Source: Psychrobacter maritimus (GTDB lineage: Bacteria > Pseudomonadota > Gammaproteobacteria > Pseudomonadales > Moraxellaceae). Taken from it: 64,000 bases of DNA. Under the pieces are notes generated by a model. It was not told where the DNA came from. It worked only from the letters and a program-made list of their open reading frames with translations, and did not search any database. The stretch covers positions 620,001 through 684,000 of the forward strand of contig NZ_CAJHAJ010000001.1 in assembly GCF_904846345.1 (NCBI RefSeq). The letters are read 5' to 3'. The translations under genes were made by a program, and so were the position numbers. Every line of letters begins with the position of its first letter. The stretch's first letter is position 1. Of the stretch, positions 1 through 8,237 are shown piece after piece.

Positions 1-67
1 CAGTAGACGACTATAAACAAAGCGCTTTTAATTGACACAGACTATCCCAGCCTCAACATAGCTAACC

Positions 68-823
68 TTAACCAAACACATATTTCGTCAGCATCGCCAT
101 ACAAACCAAAACAATCATCGGACGAATCAGTTTACTACCGCCTTTGACGACCATATGCGAGCCAAAATAAGCACCTATCGTCTGCCCTACCATCATTGCC
201 AGTCCCACTTTCCACAACACATTACCGCCCAAAATAAAGAAAATGAGCGAGCCAATATTGGTGGACAAATTCAGCACCTTTGCCGCCCCTGTTGCTTCGA
301 TAATTTGACGACCACGCAGCGCCACATTTCCTAAGGCAAAAAACATCCCCGTACCCGGTCCGATATAACCATCATAAAAACCTATCAAGGGTGCCACTAC
401 TTTTTGCCACTTGCTTTCTGAGATACGCGGTGCGGCCTCTACTTCACCCAGCCTTGGGGCAAATAAGGTATAAATACCAATCGCCGCAATCAAAAACGGA
501 ATCAGCTTTTCTAATAAATCAGGCGGCGATAATTGGACGGCAATCGTACCAAGAACAGAACCGATAAAAGCCGCGATAATCGCCGTTTTTATATTCTTCG
601 GTTTGACGACACCTTTTCTAATCATCGTAATGGACGCCGCGAGCGCGCCTGATGCTGCTTGTAACTTATTCGTCCCCAAGGTTAGTACGGGTGGAATATT
701 GGCAAGCAGCATGGCTGGAATGGTCAATAAACCACCGCCGCCTGCGATAGCATCGATAAAGCCTGCCAGCGCGGCCACGACCGTCAGCATTAAAATAATC
801 TCGATAGAGAGCGATATGTCCAT
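68..823 (-). CDS. TauE/SafE family membrane permease (sulfite/anion exporter family)
   Basis: Predicted inner-membrane permease of the TauE/SafE (DUF81) family, whose members move sulfite, sulfoacetate or other small organic anions; the substrate here cannot be read from sequence. The 251 residues are almost entirely hydrophobic, with about seven to eight membrane segments. The N-terminal glycine-rich stretch FIDAIAGGGGLLTIPAML (about residues 22-40) is the family's first-repeat signature, and the GPGTGMFFALG stretch near residue 155 is its second-repeat counterpart. Length is normal for the family. The ATG start lies below a short hairpin followed by a T-run (861-879), so leader control is possible. 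It is divergent from nhaA. Confidence 0.9.
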   Translation of the reverse strand: MDISLSIEIILMLTVVAALAGFIDAIAGGGGLLTIPAMLLANIPPVLTLGTNKLQAASGALAASITMIRKGVVKPKNIKTAIIAAFIGSVLGTIAVQLSPPDLLEKLIPFLIAAIGIYTLFAPRLGEVEAAPRISESKWQKVVAPLIGFYDGYIGPGTGMFFALGNVALRGRQIIEATGAAKVLNLSTNIGSLIFFILGGNVLWKVGLAMMVGQTIGAYFGSHMVVKGGSKLIRPMIVLVCMAMLTKYVFG

Positions 824-1321
824 GACACCGACCTTGAAAATTTATGACATAAAAAAAGCAAGCCTGAAAAAATCAGGCTCAGAATACGTTGGTTGATAAA
901 ATAGCGGCTATTTTTTTAATCGATACCACTCTTTCATCAGTACCAAACTGGATATGAGGATTTGCTTAACGGCGCTCATTATAAAGATAAAAATGTAAAA
1001 AAAGCCAAAAACCTAACAAAGTCTGCTAGATTTGTCATATCGACTGTCTTATCGATATATCCTTTGATAATCGTTGAGTCTTCAAGGAAGAAGCATAAAA
1101 CCGTTAACGTATTTAATTGTTTATATGAATAAAATTGTGAGAAACTAGAGACACCTATTTGTTATATCAATCTATGTCACTATTATCTATGTCATTATTA
1201 ATGGTGGTCTATCGCTTAACTATGCTGAGTAGTCCTGAGCTAAGCAAACCAAACCAAATAACAATAGGTACTTGAAGTTCTTGAATGATTTAGCACGTTT
1301 TATTTAGTTAATGAGGATAAT
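824..1321. other. Divergent intergenic region between TauE/SafE gene and nhaA
   Basis: About 500 nt without a convincing gene. It contains the leader hairpin of the permease gene and must contain the nhaA promoter. A GAGG ribosome-binding site sits at about 1312 before the nhaA ATG. I see no RNA gene or repeat. Confidence 0.6.
851..879 (-). terminator. Terminator-like hairpin in the leader of the TauE/SafE gene
   Basis: On the minus strand AGCCTGA and TCAGGCT (873-879 and 861-867) form a perfect 7-bp stem with a 5-nt loop, followed by TGC and seven T (857-851). It lies about 30 nt upstream of the permease start codon on the same strand. It could end a transcript entering from the nhaA side or act as an attenuator. 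Confidence 0.5.
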
Positions 1322-2524
1322 ATGGCAATACAAAGAATCAAAGCATTTTTCAACCTCGAGGCGTCAGGCGGCATTGTCTTAGCGCTGGCAGCTATCGCGG
1401 CAATGATTATTGCCAATACCCCTCTGAATACTTGGTATGAATCCTTTATTCATGCCCCCGTTGTCATTCAAATCGGCAACTTTGCGATTGCAAAAGACGC
1501 CCATCATTGGATCAACGATGGTTTGATGGCGGTGTTCTTTTTCTTGGTCGGTCTTGAGCTCAAACGTGAAGTACTCATCGGCGAGCTCTCGAACGTCAAA
1601 CAAATTATCTTACCAGCTGGCGCGGCATTGGGCGGCATGATTATGCCTGCTATCGTCTACTTGCTCTTTAACTATAATGAGCCTGAGTTTTGGAAAGGTT
1701 GGGCAATTCCGGCGGCGACCGACATTGCCTTTGCCCTTGGTATTTTAAGCCTACTTGGCAATCGGGTGCCAAACTCACTCAAAGTCTTTTTGGTATCCAT
1801 CGCTATTTTTGATGATATTGGTGCTATTTTAATCATCGCTTTATTTTATACCAGCGACCTATCACTTGGTTCCTTGGCTATCGCCGCTTTGTGTTTGCCG
1901 TTCTTATATCTACTCAATCGCCGTAACGTCACCAGCATTACCCCTTATATACTAATCGGGGTGATTATGTGGATTGCCGTGCTCAAATCTGGCATTCACG
2001 CGACCTTAGCTGGGGTGGTACTCGCGTTATTCATTCCGTTATTTGACCGTACTGACCCTGAACATTCCCCGCTTGAAGAGCTTGAGCACGACTTACAAAA
2101 CACCGTATCTTACGGGATTCTGCCATTATTTGCGTTTGCCAACTCAGGCATATCGCTCAAGGGCGCAGGCTTTGCGGAGCTATTTCATTCCGTGCCCTTG
2201 GGTATTGCCGCCGGACTGTTTATTGGTAAGCAAGTGGGCGTGATGCTTATGTGCTGGTTAATTTTCAAACTGGGTATTTCTACCATGCCAAAAGGCATGA
2301 ACTTTAAGCAAATCTACGGCGCAGCGTTACTTTGCGGCGTTGGCTTTACCATGAGTTTATTTATCGGCGGCCTTGCTTTTGGCGGCGCGACACCATTATT
2401 TGATGAGCGCTTAGGTATCATTATGGGTTCAATCGTTTCTGGTATTGCCGGTTATCTGATGCTAAAAGCCACTTTAAAAGACGATGTTAATAATACTTCG
2501 GTAGATTTAACCCATCATTCATGA
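1322..2524 (+). CDS. nhaA: Na+/H+ antiporter NhaA
   Basis: Electrogenic sodium/proton antiporter of the inner membrane that exports one Na+ for two H+, used in pH and salt homeostasis. The 400-residue length matches the family (about 390). About twelve membrane segments are evident. The paired aspartates of the ion-binding site appear in the [13 protein letters not shown] segment (about residues 159-171), corresponding to Asp163/Asp164 of the E. coli protein. The N-terminal segment [12 protein letters not shown] is a family hallmark. The ATG has a GAGG site 7-8 nt upstream. It appears monocistronic. A divergently transcribed anion permease lies upstream and an oxygenase-family gene downstream. 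Confidence 0.97.
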   Translation: MAIQRIKAFFNLEASGGIVLALAAIAAMIIANTPLNTWYESFIHAPVVIQIGNFAIAKDAHHWINDGLMAVFFFLVGLELKREVLIGELSNVKQIILPAGAALGGMIMPAIVYLLFNYNEPEFWKGWAIPAATDIAFALGILSLLGNRVPNSLKVFLVSIAIFDDIGAILIIALFYTSDLSLGSLAIAALCLPFLYLLNRRNVTSITPYILIGVIMWIAVLKSGIHATLAGVVLALFIPLFDRTDPEHSPLEELEHDLQNTVSYGILPLFAFANSGISLKGAGFAELFHSVPLGIAAGLFIGKQVGVMLMCWLIFKLGISTMPKGMNFKQIYGAALLCGVGFTMSLFIGGLAFGGATPLFDERLGIIMGSIVSGIAGYLMLKATLKDDVNNTSVDLTHHS

Positions 2525-2645
2525 TGACTGATTGAGTAACTTTATAATGAAGTTGCTCAAAACAACTCAGTTGCTTAAAGCAGCGTCGCTCAAAGCGTTT
2601 AATGTTGGTTAATAAAAAGCAGTTGCTAAAGAATGGCTTATAAAA

Positions 2646-4034
2646 ATGGATTCCATCGATATTACTAAAAAAATCGCTAAAATAAATGCTGCCAGTGGTC
2701 GGGGAAATGCTAATTCCAATCAAGCGCCTGATTCTTATCAGCGTCATGGGCGCACGACGGCGATTGACGACCATAGTGACCTGCAAGTCTTAAAGCGCAT
2801 CAAGCGCTATTTATTGCCAAAAGACTTTGTTATCTCGCAAGGTTTATTAGAGGAAATGGTTGCAGGTTACGATATCGGTGATCCAGTAGCAGATGCGTTA
2901 GCCGCTGACGGCATTCGTTTTGCAAAGCCCTTACAGCAATTTATTATCAGTGGCAGTAACAGTGGCAGCAACTTCGACGCCAACCTTACAAATAACCCTG
3001 CATTTAACGCCTTAACCGAGCAATTTAGCAGCCATCCTACGTGGTTTGACCCCAAGCTTGCACAAATCGGTGCGGTTGCCTATCGCCGTTATCCGCTTAT
3101 GCTGATTTGGTTATTACGTAACGTGGCGCTAATGGCAGGCTATAGTATTCCTGCCCTCTCCCTGCCACTCATTCAAACAGGCGCATTGATGCACGATGCT
3201 CTACCGCGTTTGATGCGTACCTATGCTTATATCCTAGCTGTCTCTGAGCATCCGTCATTGCATAAGTCAAATATGAGCGCAGGCAATCAGCGTCAGCCTA
3301 TCGAGCAGGTATTGGCGATTGGCTCAGAAGGTTGGCGGCAGTCTATCAAGGTGCGGCAGATTCATACCCTAGTGCGGCAAAATCTGCTTAAAGGTAAAGG
3401 CAATGCGGCTAAGGGCGTCATACCCAATGCCGACCAACACCATAACCCAGATGGCAGTTGGAATAGCGCCTATTGGGGTATTCCTATCAATCAAACCGAT
3501 ATGATTGCTACCCATTTGCAATTTTCATTATTGATTATGCGTGGGTTACGGCTGCTTGGCGCCCGTATCAGTACTGAGGAAGCCGAAGGTATCCTGCATT
3601 TATGGAATCTTGCCAGCTATTGGATGGGCGTTGACTTGCAGCGCTTGCCAAAAGATGAAGCCGCTTGCTGGGAATGGCTCTATACCTATTTATCGATTCA
3701 GCAGCTTGATTTTAAAATGGGCCAGCCGTTAGCCAAAGCGTTGCACGATTTGCCGCGTCAGCTAATGGGCGAGGACAATCGCCGTGGACGTTTCGTTGAG
3801 ATGGTCAATGCCAGTGTCACCCGTACCTTGGTCGGCGATGATATCGGCGATGGACTGGATTTACCAAAATCAAAGATACGCTTTGGTGTCTTGTCCTCCG
3901 TGCCGATTCTTTTTGCGCTCGATACAGCACGTCAGCACAATCAAACGGTGGCGGAAAAATTAGAAGCCTTCCGCGCCAAACGCCAAGACAATATGAATTG
4001 GTGGCTGAAGAAAAATGACGATTATTATAAATAA
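2646..4034 (+). CDS. Oxygenase MpaB family (DUF2236) protein
   Basis: Member of the DUF2236/MpaB family, heme-type oxygenase-like proteins that include the latex-clearing protein Lcp and fungal MpaB. The physiological substrate in bacteria like this is unknown. The sequence has an N-terminal low-complexity Asn/Ser segment (1-30), then the helical family core: GDPVADAL near residue 77, a hydrophobic helix with PRLMRTYAYILA near 190, the KVRQIHTLVR element with the conserved His near 240, and WGIPINQTDMIATHLQFS near 275. The 462 residues are within family range, and no signal peptide is seen. The ATG has no strong Shine-Dalgarno sequence, so the start is less certain. It stands alone downstream of nhaA. 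Confidence 0.8.
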   Translation: MDSIDITKKIAKINAASGRGNANSNQAPDSYQRHGRTTAIDDHSDLQVLKRIKRYLLPKDFVISQGLLEEMVAGYDIGDPVADALAADGIRFAKPLQQFIISGSNSGSNFDANLTNNPAFNALTEQFSSHPTWFDPKLAQIGAVAYRRYPLMLIWLLRNVALMAGYSIPALSLPLIQTGALMHDALPRLMRTYAYILAVSEHPSLHKSNMSAGNQRQPIEQVLAIGSEGWRQSIKVRQIHTLVRQNLLKGKGNAAKGVIPNADQHHNPDGSWNSAYWGIPINQTDMIATHLQFSLLIMRGLRLLGARISTEEAEGILHLWNLASYWMGVDLQRLPKDEAACWEWLYTYLSIQQLDFKMGQPLAKALHDLPRQLMGEDNRRGRFVEMVNASVTRTLVGDDIGDGLDLPKSKIRFGVLSSVPILFALDTARQHNQTVAEKLEAFRAKRQDNMNWWLKKNDDYYK

Positions 4035-4292
4035 AGGATGATAAATGCAGAATAGTAAAAGCAGAAAAACCGCTCAACATTAGGTAAATCTATAACAAAT
4101 AACAGTATTAAAATCTATAAACCATAACTACAAAGCATATGTCGAATATTATTAGTAGTAAATAGAATATGTTAAGCCATTATCAACGGCGTCTACAATA
4201 ACTATAATAAATCCGCAAAAGACGCGCTTGGTTTCATCAGAGAATGGTGCTGCTGTAGATCATTCAGTCCATAACCTCAGCCACTTTACGGG

Positions 4293-5030
4293 TTAATTAC
4301 GTGTATTTTGGATACGGTAATACCACTCAAGCTGCCGATCAAAGCCCGTCTCTAACAAGCTGGCAATGACGCGTCCTGTCAGACCCCAAACCGTTTCACC
4401 ATCAACCTGCCAGCTGGGCGTGAGAATGGTCGCGGTCTGATCTTGCATCGTATACTCTACCGCATATTCTACGGTAGGCTGAGTCAGCAAGGTCTCAAAA
4501 TCTGCCCAAAAAATACGTGAGATTTCACCAAGCTCAGGCACTAGCAATAAATCTGGTGCAATCAGCGCCACAATAGGACGGACACTCATACCGCTTTTAG
4601 AGGTTTGAATCGGTAATTGACCCAGTAGCTGGACTTTATTGGGCGGTAAGGCGGTCTCTTCACAGGCTTCACGCAAAGCGGTGACAACATTATTACCATC
4701 GCCGGCGTCATGTTTACCGCCTACGCAAGAGACTTCGCCGGCGTGACTGTTCATATGCGCGGCGCGGCGCGTCAGTAGCAGTTTGGGATGGCGTTCATGG
4801 GTGATGGCAACCAATACCGAGGCATCGGCAATGGGTGTCTGATATAAGCTATCTAAAATGCGAGCGCTACGAGAGGTGTTCGAGCCGTCGTACAGCGCCG
4901 GACTGGTGACCGCATTTAAGGTTTCATGCTGCACCCGTTCCGCCAACTTTCGAATGGTCGGATAGCGAATAAAGTCTGGCACAGCGACTGAAAATTCATC
5001 AAAACGTAGTGACTGCGGGGGGAGTAACAT
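4293..5030 (-). CDS. Nudix hydrolase, CoA pyrophosphatase (NudL-like) subgroup
   Basis: Likely cytosolic Nudix hydrolase of the NudL/PCD1 subgroup, which cleaves CoA and acyl-CoA to phosphopantetheine and 3',5'-ADP. The Nudix box lies around residues 105-130: GGKHDAGD followed by ALREACEETAL, giving the REXXEE core that binds the catalytic metal. The CoA-specific subgroup features (a hydrophobic stretch before the box and HAGEVSCVGGK) are present. At 245 residues it is slightly longer than E. coli NudL (192) because of an N-terminal extension. It is transcribed divergently from the HPP-family gene. Exact substrate is inference from subgroup resemblance. Confidence 0.85.
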   Translation of the reverse strand: MLLPPQSLRFDEFSVAVPDFIRYPTIRKLAERVQHETLNAVTSPALYDGSNTSRSARILDSLYQTPIADASVLVAITHERHPKLLLTRRAAHMNSHAGEVSCVGGKHDAGDGNNVVTALREACEETALPPNKVQLLGQLPIQTSKSGMSVRPIVALIAPDLLLVPELGEISRIFWADFETLLTQPTVEYAVEYTMQDQTATILTPSWQVDGETVWGLTGRVIASLLETGFDRQLEWYYRIQNTRN

Positions 5031-5148
5031 TATTATTGCCCTATATTTTTATCAGTATGAAGCATCAATGCAATTAACTATAAATAGCAATTAAATATCA
5101 ATATTGACTACTCAAGTATCAATGTCAAAAACCAAATGTTTTTAGGAT

Positions 5149-5670
5149 ATGCTCGTGGATAAGATTTTTTCATTAAATAAAATGCAGGGCAAGACTGATG
5201 ATTGCCCGCAAAGATTGCCATTAATCATCATCGCCATAGCTTGGGTTGGCGGTACGTTTGCCACTGCCATACTGGCGCTACTGGGCAATTGGCAAAATGT
5301 CGCGATGATTTTGGGCTCATTTGGTGCCAGCTGTTTGCTTATTTTCGCTTATCCCGAGAGCCCTTTTGCACAGCCTAGAAACATCGTTGGCGGTCATCTT
5401 ATCACCACTTTCACGGGCTTATCATTTTTGACCTTGTTTGGCATCGAATGGTGGAGTCTGTCGCTGGCAGTTGGTACGGCGATTGCGCTGATGCTATTGC
5501 TGCGCGTACCGCATCCACCGGCTGGCTCCAATCCATTAATCGTTATGCTTGGCGGCGTCAAATGGCACTTTTTACTTACCCCTACTCTAGTCGGTGCGCT
5601 CGCCTTAGTGGTGGTTGCCCTCATTTATAACAATATCGGTCGCGGCCGCCATTACCCACGTTATTGGTAA
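5149..5670 (+). CDS. HPP family membrane protein
   Basis: Small integral membrane protein of the HPP family, named for the conserved His-Pro-Pro motif, visible here as LRVPHPPAGSNPL around residue 125. Some plant and cyanobacterial relatives transport nitrite; the role in this organism is not known. Four hydrophobic segments fill the 173 residues, close to the usual size. The AGGA site at 5144-5147 is only 1 nt from the ATG at 5149 but 7 nt from an in-frame GTG at 5155, so the true start may be the GTG. It is divergent from the upstream Nudix gene. Confidence 0.85.
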   Translation: MLVDKIFSLNKMQGKTDDCPQRLPLIIIAIAWVGGTFATAILALLGNWQNVAMILGSFGASCLLIFAYPESPFAQPRNIVGGHLITTFTGLSFLTLFGIEWWSLSLAVGTAIALMLLLRVPHPPAGSNPLIVMLGGVKWHFLLTPTLVGALALVVVALIYNNIGRGRHYPRYW

Positions 5671-6029
5671 AGCTATCCTTCAAGATAACGCTATCTTTTA
5701 ATAGTTAACGTGAGTCTAGCCTAGCGCAATCTGACTAAAGCTGCATAGACTTTATGTGACTGGACTGGATTAGGCGGCGTTGTCTGTTGCGCTTAACAAT
5801 GCATTTATTAATCAGGGCAGCTTTAACGGCAAGCAGTTGCGCAAACCTGTAGGGTTTTTATTATCACTGCCAGTGCGATGAGAATTTGTGTTATCTTAGG
5901 CTTAATGGCTATTATCAAATAAAAATTGATAAGCTAAAGTCATACTATTTTATAAAACAAGAATTATAATTCTTAAAATACCGAACACCTTTTTCTCATT
6001 TCTCCTTTTCATTATATAAGGCAGTTGAT
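5671..6029. other. Intergenic region upstream of the Zn-ribbon Nudix gene
   Basis: About 360 nt with no supported gene. A weak 5-bp hairpin followed by five T (5843-5859, AAACC/GGTTT) might end the HPP transcript. An AAGG site precedes the Nudix start at 6030. Confidence 0.4.
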
Positions 6030-6593
6030 ATGCGCTATTGTCTACAATGCGGTCATGAAGCAGAACGCAAAATACCAGCCACCGATAATATCCCGCGCTT
6101 GGTATGCCCAAATTGCAATTATATTCATTATGAAAACCCAAAAGTCATTTGTGGCTCATTGGTCGTACATAAACACCGTGTACTGCTATGTCGCCGCGCG
6201 ATTGAGCCACAATATGGCTTATGGACGCTGCCCGCAGGTTTTATGGAAAATGGCGAAACCATGGCAGAAGGTGCGGCAAGGGAAAGCTTTGAAGAGGCAG
6301 AAGCGGTGGTCACCAATCCGCATCTATATTGCTTATACGATATTCCCGATATCGGGCAAATCTATAGTATTTATATCACCGAGTTAAAAGACGGCGCTTA
6401 CGGTATTGGCTCTGAAAGTCTCGACTGCGCTTTGTTCACCGAAGAAGACATTCCATGGGATAAACTTGCCTTTGAAGCCGTACGCCGTACTTTAAAAAGC
6501 TATTTTGCCGACCGTCAGCAATACGATAACCATGAAGATTTCCCCATTCATCAAGATATGATTGGCAAAGACCAAGCGATTAAGCGCTATTAA
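6030..6593 (+). CDS. Nudix hydrolase with N-terminal zinc ribbon
   Basis: Cytosolic Nudix hydrolase. Residues 1-30 form a four-cysteine zinc ribbon (CLQC and CPNC), as in NADH pyrophosphatase NudC and related ADP-ribose/FAD-type Nudix enzymes. The Nudix box follows at about 70-92 (GFMENGETMAEGAARESFEEA), preserving the RESXEE metal-binding core. At 187 residues it lacks the long N-terminal domain of true NudC. The substrate, probably a nucleoside diphosphate derivative, is inferred only from the family. An AAGG site sits 8 nt before the ATG. It is the second Nudix gene within 2 kb but is separately transcribed. Confidence 0.85.
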   Translation: MRYCLQCGHEAERKIPATDNIPRLVCPNCNYIHYENPKVICGSLVVHKHRVLLCRRAIEPQYGLWTLPAGFMENGETMAEGAARESFEEAEAVVTNPHLYCLYDIPDIGQIYSIYITELKDGAYGIGSESLDCALFTEEDIPWDKLAFEAVRRTLKSYFADRQQYDNHEDFPIHQDMIGKDQAIKRY

Positions 6594-6787
6594 TCACAAT
6601 CTTATAAAAGCGCACTTTAATAAAGCGCTTGAATAACAACCTGCAGACTAAATAGTAGCAAAGCGGCTTTACAAAAATGCTTGGTAAAGACCATTGATAA
6701 GAATTATGCTAAGTTTTGAATATAGCGACTTATCAATGGTTTTTTATTGCCTAAAATTAATTGTTTAAGCTTATTTGCGAGGATATC

Positions 6788-8110
6788 ATGCTGACTTTAT
6801 TGCAACGCGCTTTGCCCCTGCTCCCCTTAACCATTGCCATGACTCTTATTAGCATGCCAGGCCATGCCGACGATGCACGCTTAACGGCCAAACAATCAGA
6901 CCCGCAAATACTTGGTTGGATGCAAGGTTTTCCGCCGCCCAAAGATAAGCTTATTGCGCAGCCCTCCTCTGATTTCTTTAGTTTCCCAAAACTGCGTTGG
7001 ACGGTCTGTCATATCCGTGAGTTGATGCCCACCACTGACGTCAGTCGCGGTATCGGCGCACCCTCCAAGCTCAACTACGAGTTAGATAAAAACATTGATG
7101 CCATCACCTTTATGCCCACTAATAGTAAGCGCCCGATGACATGGAAGCAGTCACTGGATACCAATTATACTGACGGTATTATGGTCATGCACCATGGCAA
7201 GGTAGTGTACGAGCGTCAAAACGGTTGCCTCAATGAGCTTGGCAATCATGCAGCGATGTCGATGACCAAATCCATGACTGGGCTGCTAGCAGAAATCCTT
7301 GTCACCGAAGGTAAGCTTGATGATAAGGCATTAGTCGCATCTATCATTCCAGAGCTCAAAAACAGTGGCTTTGGGGATGCAACCGTCCGCCAAGTGATGG
7401 ATATGACCACCGCCCTCGATTATAGCGAAGACTATGCTGACCCTAATGCCGATATCTGGCAGTATTCAGAAGCAGCAAGCCCACTACCGAAACCAAAAGG
7501 CTATAGCGGACCTAATGGTTATTTTGAGTACCTTCAAACGGTGAATAAAAAGGGGCAACATGCGGCAGAATTTAACTATCGCACCATTAATAGTGATGCG
7601 CTTGGCTGGATTATCTCGCGTACCACTGGCAAAGCGGTCAATGAGCTACTCTCAGAACGCATCTGGCAAAAAATCGGTGCTGAACAAAGTGCTTATATGA
7701 CTGTTGATGCTAAAGGTACGCCATTTGCTGGCGGCGGTATCAGCGCAGGCTTGCATGACATGGCACGTATTGGTAGCTTGATGCTCAATAAAGGCGAGAT
7801 TAATGGCGAACGTTTATTCCCAGCTGCAGTCGTTGATAATATCGAAGCCGGCGGTGATAAAAACGCTTTTGCAAAAGCAGGCTATAAACAGCTAACCAAC
7901 GGCAGCTACAAAAGCATGTGGTGGTTATTTAACAATCCCACGCCCATCTATGCGGCACGCGGCGTCCACGGTCAAACCATTTATGTCGATCCCGCAGCCG
8001 ATATGGTTATCGTGCGCTTTGCGTCATATCCAGATGCCAGCAATAGCAAGATTGACCCAACCTCACTACCCGCTTATAAAGCGCTGGCAAATTATTTAAT
8101 TAAAAAGTAA
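6788..8110 (+). CDS. Secreted serine hydrolase, class C beta-lactamase-like
   Basis: Predicted exported serine hydrolase of the beta-lactamase/penicillin-binding-protein-like (Pfam Beta-lactamase) family. These act as esterases, peptidases or cell-wall enzymes, and a true beta-lactamase activity is not implied. A signal peptide is visible, with a hydrophobic core followed by the cleavage-like SMPGHADD near residue 25. The catalytic SXXK motif is SMTK within HAAMSMTKSMTGLL (about residue 160). A Tyr motif (FNYRT near 265) and HGQT near 400 stand for the YXN and KTG elements. A longer reading from a TTG at 6761 exists, but the ATG at 6788 has GAGG at 6779-6782 and directly begins the signal peptide. 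A strong terminator follows. Confidence 0.85.
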   Translation: MLTLLQRALPLLPLTIAMTLISMPGHADDARLTAKQSDPQILGWMQGFPPPKDKLIAQPSSDFFSFPKLRWTVCHIRELMPTTDVSRGIGAPSKLNYELDKNIDAITFMPTNSKRPMTWKQSLDTNYTDGIMVMHHGKVVYERQNGCLNELGNHAAMSMTKSMTGLLAEILVTEGKLDDKALVASIIPELKNSGFGDATVRQVMDMTTALDYSEDYADPNADIWQYSEAASPLPKPKGYSGPNGYFEYLQTVNKKGQHAAEFNYRTINSDALGWIISRTTGKAVNELLSERIWQKIGAEQSAYMTVDAKGTPFAGGGISAGLHDMARIGSLMLNKGEINGERLFPAAVVDNIEAGGDKNAFAKAGYKQLTNGSYKSMWWLFNNPTPIYAARGVHGQTIYVDPAADMVIVRFASYPDASNSKIDPTSLPAYKALANYLIKK

Positions 8111-8165
8111 GCCTTTAAGAAAACCAGTCTCTAAGAAATAGCGCTTTAAAAGACTAACCCAAAAT

Positions 8166-8206
8166 AAAACCGCCGCTTTCATTTTTAGTGAAAGCGGCGG
8201 TTTTTT
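8166..8206. terminator. Bidirectional terminator
   Basis: Perfect 15-bp stem (8166-8180 with 8190-8204), GC-rich core with A-run on the left and T-run on the right. It separates the convergent serine hydrolase and PreP-type genes and can serve both. Confidence 0.93.
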
Positions 8207-8237
8207 ATAGCAATTAAGTCAATAGACTTTAAGTGAA

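Noticed and set aside
603..896. Open frame on the plus strand over the TauE/SafE gene start
   Set aside because: It overlaps the confident permease on the opposite strand, has no ribosome-binding site and no domain.
5950..6141. Minus-strand open frame before the Zn-ribbon Nudix gene
   Set aside because: It overlaps the start of the confident Nudix gene and has no supporting signal.
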